Shown piece by piece: positions 39,597-49,557 of a stretch of 64,000 nucleotides of DNA (its first letter is position 1; the number at the start of each line of letters is the position of its first letter). The translations under genes and the position numbers were made by a program. The stretch covers positions 1 through 64,000 of the forward strand of contig JAPYTO010000007.1 of the NCBI GenBank assembly GCA_029941865.1, written 5' to 3'. Origin of the DNA: Fuerstiella sp. (lineage in GTDB: Bacteria; Planctomycetota; Planctomycetia; Planctomycetales; Planctomycetaceae). Under the pieces are notes generated by a model. That model was not told where the DNA came from and did not search any database. It was given only the letters and a program-made list of their open reading frames with translations.

Positions 39597-39747
39597 TTCT
39601 CCAGGTGGACGGCGCACGCGGTTATCCGCTGAAAGCTTAACCGGATTGCGTCGTGCGTGAACGACGCTCTGCATAAAAGTCGGAAAAGCACGGCTTTTGG
39701 AATCCGGACGACGCCGGATTCTCAGAATCCACGCTGGTATGACATTG

Positions 39748-41133
<1,386 letters not shown>

Positions 41134-41212
41134 GGTTCACGTGTTCCGTTGGAGTACAGCCTTGAGGTTGCGGTGTTGTGATGCAGGCTGAAGCCTGAAC
41201 TCCGACAGCAGT

Positions 41213-43741
41213 TCAATCAATAAAACGAAACTCGGCGGACGCCAGAAGACTCTGGCAGACAACCTGCCATGGATCAACTATCGAGGTCGTGCCATTCGAC
41301 GGCGACGCTGACAACTGCGCAAGAAACTGAAGCGTCTCGTCAACTTCCTCGGATACGGGTTCGCGACTGAGACACATCAGCCACGCATAACGAACTCTAT
41401 CGTTGTCGTCGCTCGAACTTTCCATGACTCGAGTCGCAATATCGCTGGCCTGTTGCTGGACGAATTCGCTGTTCATCAGAAACAGAGACTGCGTTGGCAC
41501 GTTGGTGACCGTCCGCTGGCCGGACGGATTGCTGGCTTCGGGAAAGTCGAACACCTTCAGCATCTCCGGCAGCAGGCCGCGGATAATTGGCAGATAAACG
41601 CTGCGATGAGGAAACGGTTCCTCCAGCGGCTGTGTGTCAATATTGCGACCAACTTCACCTTCGCCGACCTGTTGCACCAGCGATCCCACTGGCCGCTCTG
41701 ACTGCAGCTGATTCGAAGCCACCAGCATCGCGTCACGAATCGCTTCTGCTTCCAGTCGCCGTCGGTTGGCTCGCCACAGCAATCGGTTAGACGGATCCTG
41801 TCGCCAGCCTTCTTCGTTGTTGGCGGATGACATCTGGTACGTCTGCGACAATACGATTTCACGAATCAACGACTTAACCGACCAGCGGTGGTGATGCACA
41901 AAACGATGAGCCAGCCAGTCCAGCAGCAATGGATGAGTTGGTTCGTTGCCGGAGCGTCCAAAATTGTTAACGGACTCCACCAGCCCTGTGCCAAACAGAT
42001 GCTGCCACACACGATTGACCATCACGCGTGAGGTCAACGGATGATCTGTATGAGTGACCCACTGCGCGAGTTGCAGGCGACCGCTCTGTTCGTCCGGAAT
42101 CGAAAACTCGTCGGGCAATTCAACACACGACAGAAAACCCCGAGGTGGCGTGTCACCGTTCTTCCCTTTTTCACCGCGCACCTGAATCGGCCAGTCCCGG
42201 GACTTCTTCTTATCCTGCACAGCGAAGGCAAACTCGGGGGCCGGCAAATCATCCTGCTGTTTCTCGAGCGCCTTCAATTCCTGGTTCAACACGGACTGCT
42301 GATCCTTCACCTCTTTGTACTGCTGCACCGTTCGTCGGTCTTTCGGCGATAGCCCTGCGACAGCCTCGACATCGCCGTTCGCACCATCGTTGGCTTCGAG
42401 CGCCGTCAACACTTCTTTCCAGTTGTCAGGCAGCTGTTTCTTCAGAGCTTTCAGACGCTTGTCCAGGGGAGCAATCTTCTTCCGGATGGCAGCCAACTCA
42501 CCGCTCAACTTTTCGACCTGCTTTGCCGATTCAACAGTATTCTCAGTGAACGGCAGGTAGACCTTCAGCCGGTCCTTCAGGTTTTTGGGTCGCGAAGTAC
42601 TGCCACCGTAGAACGTGTCGATGTTGCGGAAGATCCCGGCCATCGCGTAGTAGTCTGCGGTCGGAATCGGATCGAACTTGTGATCATGACAGCGAGCACA
42701 AGCGACGGTAAACCCCATGAAGGCCTTGCTGATGACATCGACCTGGTCATCAACGATGTCCAGTTCCAGATTGCCTCCGTTCAGAGACTTGGAACCGATG
42801 GCCAGCAGGCCTGTGGCAATCAGATTGCGGCGTCGGTCTTCGTCGTCAGCGACTGACAGAAGGTCCCCGGCAATCTGCTGCCGCACGAACTGGTCGTATG
42901 GCATGTCGCTGTTGAAGGCGTCAATGACGTAGTCGCGATATCGCCACGAGTACAGCATCAGGACATCACGGCTGCTTCCCGTCGATTCGCCATAGCGCAC
43001 CACGTCCAGCCAGTGACGCGCCCAGCGTTCACCGAATTGAGGCGAAGTCAGCAGGCGGTCAACCAACGCCGGGTACGCGTCGTCAGCCGACGCAGTGAAC
43101 GTCTGAAATTCATCAACGGTTGGTGGCAATCCCACCAGGTCAAATGACAGCCGCCGCAGCAGTGTTTCCTTTGTCGCCGGAACGGACGGTGTCAGACCGG
43201 CAGACTCCAATTGTGCAAGAACGAATTGATCCAGCTCCGATGTCGGCCAGCTTTGATTCTGAACGGTCGGCACTGCGGGATTCCGGATCGGCTGCAGCGA
43301 CCACAACGGCGTGGCTTCGACCGGCTCACTTTCTGTGTCCTGCGACATGTCACCGTCACGCGGATCTGATGCCCCCATGCGAATCCATCGGCGGAAGTCA
43401 GCGATGATTTCGTCATCCAGTTTTTCGTCTGGTGGCATTTCCAGATCGCGATATTCGATCGCGGACAGCAGCAGGCTTTCCTCCAGATCTTTCGGCACAA
43501 CGGCCGGACCCGTTTCGCCACCTCGGCGCATGCCAGCGCTGGAATCCATGAGTAATCCGCCAGCCGCTTCATCCGCTTCTGACGAGTGGCATTTGTAGCA
43601 ATAGTCCACCAGGACAGGACGGATCTTCTGTTCGAAGAAGTCAACGTCATCGTCAGCACTGGCCAGAGTAGAGCCGGTTACGACGGTCACAAGAGTGAGT
43701 AGCGGAAAGTATTGTCGCAGGTCAAACATGTCGGCGAACAA
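41213..43741 (-). CDS. PSCyt1/DUF1549-DUF1553 protein
   Basis: KIRPVLVDYCYKCHSSEADEAAGGLLMDSSAGM; LRRLSFDLVGLPPTVDEF; ACARCHDHKFDPIPTADYY. Confidence 0.92.
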   Translation of the reverse strand: MFADMFDLRQYFPLLTLVTVVTGSTLASADDDVDFFEQKIRPVLVDYCYKCHSSEADEAAGGLLMDSSAGMRRGGETGPAVVPKDLEESLLLSAIEYRDLEMPPDEKLDDEIIADFRRWIRMGASDPRDGDMSQDTESEPVEATPLWSLQPIRNPAVPTVQNQSWPTSELDQFVLAQLESAGLTPSVPATKETLLRRLSFDLVGLPPTVDEFQTFTASADDAYPALVDRLLTSPQFGERWARHWLDVVRYGESTGSSRDVLMLYSWRYRDYVIDAFNSDMPYDQFVRQQIAGDLLSVADDEDRRRNLIATGLLAIGSKSLNGGNLELDIVDDQVDVISKAFMGFTVACARCHDHKFDPIPTADYYAMAGIFRNIDTFYGGSTSRPKNLKDRLKVYLPFTENTVESAKQVEKLSGELAAIRKKIAPLDKRLKALKKQLPDNWKEVLTALEANDGANGDVEAVAGLSPKDRRTVQQYKEVKDQQSVLNQELKALEKQQDDLPAPEFAFAVQDKKKSRDWPIQVRGEKGKNGDTPPRGFLSCVELPDEFSIPDEQSGRLQLAQWVTHTDHPLTSRVMVNRVWQHLFGTGLVESVNNFGRSGNEPTHPLLLDWLAHRFVHHHRWSVKSLIREIVLSQTYQMSSANNEEGWRQDPSNRLLWRANRRRLEAEAIRDAMLVASNQLQSERPVGSLVQQVGEGEVGRNIDTQPLEEPFPHRSVYLPIIRGLLPEMLKVFDFPEASNPSGQRTVTNVPTQSLFLMNSEFVQQQASDIATRVMESSSDDNDRVRYAWLMCLSREPVSEEVDETLQFLAQLSASPSNGTTSIVDPWQVVCQSLLASAEFRFID

Positions 43742-44224
43742 TGTGCAGAAACAACAAGGTGGGTGTGGTCAGGCGGGGCCGCAGATTGTACCAAGGCAGA
43801 CGGGAAAAAATACAAACATTCGAACAACGCCAGTGATGTGGGAGCGTTTATCAACCCTGTACTGGTGCACTATGCGCGGGTTTCTGACCCCGTATAGGCG
43901 CGGACCGAAGGTCTCCCCAACAGTCAGCGCCTGCCGATTGCCGAAATTGGGCAAACCATACGGTCCGGCAGCGGACGGGATCGTCGCCCTTCGCCGAGTA
44001 ATTATCACAAGACTGTGCGCAGCCCAAACGCCCGTATAACCGCCACAAGCGGCCTGATCGCAGAGTCAGCCGACACGGGATCGACCGTGCGACCGAACGC
44101 CATCGTTTACCGGTCAAGCAGTCTTGTCAGCGCTGTCGATGGAAAAACAATGGCGTGATGCCTCATTCCGAGCTGTCCTGCCAGTGTTTTCTGGACTTGG
44201 TGGACACAGTTCCTCAAGATAGAC

Positions 44225-46066
44225 GTGTCTTTGCACAACGTTGTTGTTGCTGCGTGTTTTTTGGTTGGTCGGACAGCGAATTCGTTCATGCTTCAAATCT
44301 TCCATGCAGTCAGCCTGCTACAAACACGCGGCACCGCGTGCCGGCACGTCGCTGCTGTTTTGATTGCGGTCTGCCTGCTGACGCCCCTGACACCTGCTAA
44401 CGCACAGCAGGAAGACGGCGATCCGACACGGGACGATCTCTTTGTTTTCAAACCGAACACGCCGATCCGCCAGGTCCGCGGCGCCGTCCTGGCGGAACGT
44501 CTGGATCGCCCCGGACTTGCTCAGGGTTACCTGCAGGATCTCATCGATTCTCAACCATCGACCGAAGTGTTGCGTTCGTTGCGCCGCGAGTTCGGCATCG
44601 CGCTGTTCTTGAAACTCAGTTCAATCAGAGAACTGCAGCCGACTTCACGCGATCTGCTGCGACTCATGAATGAGTCGATGAAGCAGGAAGCACCGTCGGC
44701 CAGTACCGTTGAATCACTGATCACCGTACTCGGACAGTCCAGACAACAGACACTGGAAGCATCTCTGCGAATTCTGAGTGCTGAAGGCGATGCGGTCGAA
44801 CCGCTGCTGGCGGCGGACACGACAACACCTCAGGGAGAAATCGCCGCACTGTTATTGCAGAAATATGCACGACGATTACGACATGGATTGTTGACCGCCC
44901 TGCCGAACGCCGACGAATCCGGCCAGACGCGGATCCTGAGACTACTTGAGACGACGGCCGATCCGGAAATTGTTCCTGATCTGAGTGTGTATCGTTTTAG
45001 CGAATACGGCTCAGTTTCTGCTGCCGCCACAACTGCGTCGGAAAGACTTTCACCAGGACGCCCCCTGCCAGACGCGGCAGAATCGACGGTGGATTCTCTG
45101 ATTGCCGAAACGATACGGTTGATCGGCGCTGCGGGCGCGCCTTTTCCTTCGTCGGATCAGGTATTTGCACAACGAAATCTGCGAAATCGGCATGCCACTC
45201 CTGAGGACAGACTCTACGGTGCGTTCATGCTTGAGCGTGCGACGACGTTAAGTCGATACTCGACATCAATTCGCCCGGACGATGAGACGGCGATGGCCGT
45301 CCAGTTGGTTGCCGAGATCACGGAGCAGTCGTGGCCCGCCATGTGGCCGGAACAGATGGACGTTCGGGTAGTGGACGTCGCCACAGAACCCGCCGCCGTG
45401 GACGTGGCCGCTTTGCGGATGGCGTTGCAGACGAAAAACATGGCTTCCGTGTTCGGAGTTCTCAGCCGACCAGAAAGCGCGGCCGTCCTGAAACATCACC
45501 CGAAACTACTGCGCAGCTGCCTGCTGTTTCCGTCATCGCGAGTTAGACTCATGGCGACCGGCATCGCGCACTCCTACCGGATTTCCAGCCCGTACGCCGC
45601 TGCCGTAATTGCATCGGGTATCGAGGGCCGCGAAACACCGGAAGCGGTGGTGATTGACTCCGGAGGCGGCGACAGTCCCACCACAGCCGCCGTTCTGATC
45701 GATGCCGGGTATACGGCCACAGCCGCCAATACTGGTCAGTCCGGATTCGAAGCAGCCACGCGTCAGTTGCACTGTGAACTCATTCTGGTGCAGAGCAATT
45801 GTCTGCGGTGGTCACTTTCGGAAACGATTGCCAATCTGCGAGCGGACTATCGAACCCGTAACACGCCGATCATCATTTACGGTCCTGAACGAGACAAACT
45901 TCGAACGGAACGGGTGCGATCCAGTCATCACGGCCTGTGGTGGATCTCCGAGCCGATTTCCGAGATCACGTTTGTCGACACTCTGCGTTTTGAAAACGTG
46001 CCCACACCGATTCTGTCCGAGGCCGAACGCAGGTCAATGACACGCTTCGCCCGCACGCTGCAATAG
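44225..46066 (+). CDS. Exported HEAT-like protein with a C-terminal pseudo-receiver-like region
   Basis: Probable start at the internal Met near 44288 (MLQIFHAV...LLTPLTPANAQQ signal peptide); helical repeat body; C-terminus AVVIDSGGGDSPTTAAVLIDAGYTATAANTGQSGFEAATRQLHCELILVQSNCL...TPIIIYGPERDK. Confidence 0.7.
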   Translation: MSLHNVVVAACFLVGRTANSFMLQIFHAVSLLQTRGTACRHVAAVLIAVCLLTPLTPANAQQEDGDPTRDDLFVFKPNTPIRQVRGAVLAERLDRPGLAQGYLQDLIDSQPSTEVLRSLRREFGIALFLKLSSIRELQPTSRDLLRLMNESMKQEAPSASTVESLITVLGQSRQQTLEASLRILSAEGDAVEPLLAADTTTPQGEIAALLLQKYARRLRHGLLTALPNADESGQTRILRLLETTADPEIVPDLSVYRFSEYGSVSAAATTASERLSPGRPLPDAAESTVDSLIAETIRLIGAAGAPFPSSDQVFAQRNLRNRHATPEDRLYGAFMLERATTLSRYSTSIRPDDETAMAVQLVAEITEQSWPAMWPEQMDVRVVDVATEPAAVDVAALRMALQTKNMASVFGVLSRPESAAVLKHHPKLLRSCLLFPSSRVRLMATGIAHSYRISSPYAAAVIASGIEGRETPEAVVIDSGGGDSPTTAAVLIDAGYTATAANTGQSGFEAATRQLHCELILVQSNCLRWSLSETIANLRADYRTRNTPIIIYGPERDKLRTERVRSSHHGLWWISEPISEITFVDTLRFENVPTPILSEAERRSMTRFARTLQ

Positions 46067-46165
46067 TGCTTGGGCGAGCGGGGGACGTCAGTCCCCTGAT
46101 TTCAACATGCGTTCAACGACGACACGTCAAAAAACAGGGCCGGTTCCGACGAACAATGGTGATTG

Positions 46166-46321
46166 CTATCGCCGACCGCTGAGCAGGACAAAGCCGATGG
46201 CGATGACGAATACTGCGCCGATGCAGTATTCCTGGGGCTGCAAATTGTCAGCCTTGTTGGCAACCAAGTGTTTCACCTGCCCCGTCCACTGCAGGAACTC
46301 GATTCTGAGTTGGTTTAACAT
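46166..46321 (-). CDS. Small single-TM protein, 51 aa (below the supplied ORF cutoff)
   Basis: Hand translation MLNQLRIEFLQWTGQVKHLVANKADNLQPQEYCIGAVFVIAIGFVLLSGRR*; GC-rich third positions; one C-terminal TM segment. Confidence 0.5.
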   Translation of the reverse strand: MLNQLRIEFLQWTGQVKHLVANKADNLQPQEYCIGAVFVIAIGFVLLSGRR

Positions 46322-46465
46322 GGCAGGTGTAGCTCCGACGAAACTCTGGAAGTGATTTGCCTGTAAAATGTGACACCGTTCGAATGCAGGCCCAGGTTTT
46401 CGTGATAATTGCGATTGTGAGCGCCTTAACAGAAGCAGGTTGTATCGGCTGCAACGACTGTGTCA

Positions 46466-47725
46466 CTAGTCGACCGTGCCAAGCTGTGGAGAACGGCCGG
46501 ATTCGATCACGACCAAATTATCCCGATGAACGACCTCTCCATACGGAACATGCCCCAACAATTCAGGAATCTGCGCCGTGCGATGACCCAGAATCTTTCG
46601 GATATCAACGGACGAATAATTCGACAGGCCTCGCGCCACGACGCTGTGCGACGAATTCACAAGTTCAACCGAAGCCCCCTGATCGAATTCGCCAAGAACC
46701 TGACAGATTCCGACCGCCAGCAGCGAACAGCCTTCCGCCAGTACGGCTCGACAGGCACCATCGTCAAGGACGATGGTGCCTTCCGGACGTGTCGCTGAGC
46801 GAATCCACTTTTTCCACGCTGGTACTGTTGAACCAGACGGCAGAAACAACGTGCCCACCTCTTCGCCGCGCGAAATTCGATCAAGGATTCCCTCGGCGCG
46901 ACCGTTCGCAAGAATCACGCTCTCGCCACCTGAGGTCGCGTCGATAATGGCGGACAGTTTGGCCGACATGCCTCCGCGTCCCCGTGAACTCTGCTCGGCG
47001 ACAACGTGACTCAAAAGGCTTTCGTCCGGTTTTTCGACCAGGGAGATCAATTTGCTGTTTGTATCTGACGGCGGGCCGTCATACAGGCCGTCAATACCGG
47101 ACAGGATGATCAACAGCGGGTCGGCCACCTGAGCGGCAATCATGGACGCCAGTTGATCGTTGTCGCCCAATGTAATTTCTTCGATACTAACGCTGTCATT
47201 CTCGTTCACAATCGGCACGACGTCGAAATCAAACAATGTGCGGATCGTGTTGCGAACGTTCAGATACCGGCGGCGGTTTCGAAAGTCGTTAACCGTCACC
47301 AGAATCTGTGCGACGGCATGTCCCGAGCGATGCAGGTTGTCGCCCCATGCCTTCATCAGATTTGTCTGGCCGGCGGCTGCCGCAGCCTGGAGTGCCGGAA
47401 GAGATGCCGGTCTTTGTGCCAGCCCCAGAATTCCGATACCTGCGGCAACTGCTCCACTGGTGACGATAACGACCTTGCGTCCGGAGGAAATCAGTCGGTC
47501 GATCTGTTCGGAAAGGTGTCGAATGCACTCCTGATCAAGCTGATCATCACTGCGCGTGAGGACGTTTGACCCGATCTTGATGATGAGTGTGCGGGAAGAT
47601 TCGAAGACTTCCTGACGAACTATGTTTCGCATCTTCAGCCTGATGAGGGCCGTCTTCGACGGTCGATTCGAGCTAACGCTCGGAAACTGTTGGTCCGCTC
47701 CCGCTGGTCGCTGAAACAGACTCAA
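46466..47725 (-). CDS. proB: Glutamate 5-kinase with C-terminal PUA domain
   Basis: LIIKIGSNVLTRSDDQL; VIVTSGAVAAGIGILGL; VPIVNENDSVSIEEITLGDNDQLASMIAAQVADPLLIILSGIDGLY; start likely at the internal MRNIVRQ. Confidence 0.93.
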   Translation of the reverse strand: MSLFQRPAGADQQFPSVSSNRPSKTALIRLKMRNIVRQEVFESSRTLIIKIGSNVLTRSDDQLDQECIRHLSEQIDRLISSGRKVVIVTSGAVAAGIGILGLAQRPASLPALQAAAAAGQTNLMKAWGDNLHRSGHAVAQILVTVNDFRNRRRYLNVRNTIRTLFDFDVVPIVNENDSVSIEEITLGDNDQLASMIAAQVADPLLIILSGIDGLYDGPPSDTNSKLISLVEKPDESLLSHVVAEQSSRGRGGMSAKLSAIIDATSGGESVILANGRAEGILDRISRGEEVGTLFLPSGSTVPAWKKWIRSATRPEGTIVLDDGACRAVLAEGCSLLAVGICQVLGEFDQGASVELVNSSHSVVARGLSNYSSVDIRKILGHRTAQIPELLGHVPYGEVVHRDNLVVIESGRSPQLGTVD

Positions 47726-47853
47726 CTGTACACTTTTCCAACAGAAGTACGGCTACAGCGAATTTTGCTGACTCATGGCCGCGTTAAACTGTTTTAACAG
47801 CAGAACGGCTGGCTCCACAAGCCGGAACCGGCTCCGTCAATTTGTAAACTGCT

Positions 47854-49557
47854 CTAATTTGACAGACCCGCAGCAGCCCGGATTTGTTCGATTTCAGTCT
47901 GACGTTCGGTTCGTTTTTCGTCGGTAAAGAACGTGCCGATCGATTCGCCAAGTTTTTGACACAATTTGTCGATGCGAATTGAGCCCATGCGACGTCTCTC
48001 GGCTTCCTGGACGGCAGGAATGTGGATGTTGCTGATGGCCTCCAGAAACCAGGTCTTCGCGGGTACTTCCTGGTACTGGTCAAGTAGCCGCTTGACGGCC
48101 TGTGCATCGTTTGCCTGGGCCGCCTTGCGGGCACGCGCAAGCAGAACTCCCTGCATGGCAATCGAATCGATCAGCTTGTCCTGCAGCAGCTGCAATTCCC
48201 CTTCGACGCCCAGACGAATGGAATCGTCGGGCAATGCCACAACATCGTACGGCAGCAGTCCCGGAGCATAGGGAACGCGCGCCAGCAGTGACGCTCCGCT
48301 GTAGACGCGAATCCAGAAGGTCGGATGATTCTCACGGGTTTCAATCACCACTTCGCCATTGCGGTCACTGACGAGGTGCGTTTGTGGTCCGTCTTCTTCA
48401 TCCTTCCAACCCAGTTGATAAGCAATCGACAGGCGGTGCGAAATCAGCGGCTTGTCCGGGCGTGGCTGCAGAACCAGCCGAACTCGACTTTTGTCGGTGG
48501 TCGGTCGCTGTCGAAGGGCCAGATGCTGCAGGCGTCGGCCTTTGCCACCGAACAGAGAGAACCTCATGTGCGTCGCATAGTAGCCCGTGATCAGTCCGCG
48601 CGCAACATCACGGTCGACTGACATGGTTCGGATGTAGGACAACGGCAGAGCCTTGAGCTGTTGCAGCTTCTTAGGATTCCTTCGTTCCATCGATCGAACA
48701 AAGGGGCGAAGAACGTCTCCTTCTCTCACCTGATCAGCCGACGAATCCGGCGGTATAATTTCTCCCGCCTGAGCCTGCAATTCCATCAGGCTACGTCCCT
48801 CTTCATCATCAAACTGACGAACATACAACAGGACCGGACGAAAGGAATCTCTCATCACACGAGCGGCAACGGTACCAATTGACCGTGGATCCAGAGTTCG
48901 TTCGGAATACACGGGCGTCAATTCATGGATCCGAGGATCGTATTCGCGGCAGCTGATATCGAAGGATCGACCAGAGGATTCAACGGTCAGCACGAACGCC
49001 TTGTCGTACAGTTCTTCGGGATAACGATCGAAGACGTCAGACAACTGCAGACGTTCCAGCCGTTGGCGCTGCCCTGGTATCAGCCACTCGTTGATTTCGA
49101 CCGTTGTCGTCCACATACGGCCATACATTCGAGCGACGGCAGTTTCGACGCCACCAACAAGTTGCTCGCGAGTAACGTCGCTGGTCGCGGAATTACTGTC
49201 AAAGGCTATCGAAATGTGGACACGATACGGACGGCTGGCAAACGGAATTTCCACTTCCGGTTCGTCGGCAGCATCCACCGCAGAATCAGTCTTTCCAGTG
49301 TCGTCGGTTTTCCCGGCTTCTGGCGGAGGAGCCTGACCATCTGAGGCAGAGGGCGACGAGTCCGCCGATTCTGTCTCCACGGACGGAGGTACCTGCGTTG
49401 GTGCCTCGGCCGTTTCATCTTTTTCCGCAGATTGCTGCGCGGCCGACAGCATCAGCGGCGACGTCGGCAGACCGGGCAGAAAAAAGACTGCGGAAACGCA
49501 GGCCAGCGTGTTTAGGAACAGAAAACCTGTTTGCTTTCTCATGGCTTCACCAACCAA
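47854..49557 (-). CDS. Exported protein of unknown function, last gene of the ExbBD-kinase block
   Basis: Signal peptide, low-complexity E/S/P linker, then a conserved-looking soluble domain; overlaps the upstream gene by 19 nt. Confidence 0.7.
   Translation of the reverse strand: MVGEAMRKQTGFLFLNTLACVSAVFFLPGLPTSPLMLSAAQQSAEKDETAEAPTQVPPSVETESADSSPSASDGQAPPPEAGKTDDTGKTDSAVDAADEPEVEIPFASRPYRVHISIAFDSNSATSDVTREQLVGGVETAVARMYGRMWTTTVEINEWLIPGQRQRLERLQLSDVFDRYPEELYDKAFVLTVESSGRSFDISCREYDPRIHELTPVYSERTLDPRSIGTVAARVMRDSFRPVLLYVRQFDDEEGRSLMELQAQAGEIIPPDSSADQVREGDVLRPFVRSMERRNPKKLQQLKALPLSYIRTMSVDRDVARGLITGYYATHMRFSLFGGKGRRLQHLALRQRPTTDKSRVRLVLQPRPDKPLISHRLSIAYQLGWKDEEDGPQTHLVSDRNGEVVIETRENHPTFWIRVYSGASLLARVPYAPGLLPYDVVALPDDSIRLGVEGELQLLQDKLIDSIAMQGVLLARARKAAQANDAQAVKRLLDQYQEVPAKTWFLEAISNIHIPAVQEAERRRMGSIRIDKLCQKLGESIGTFFTDEKRTERQTEIEQIRAAAGLSN

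Noticed and set aside
46080-46097. GGGGAC-gtca-GTCCCC hairpin as terminator of the 44225-46066 gene
   Set aside because: Short stem and no following T-tract; too weak to call
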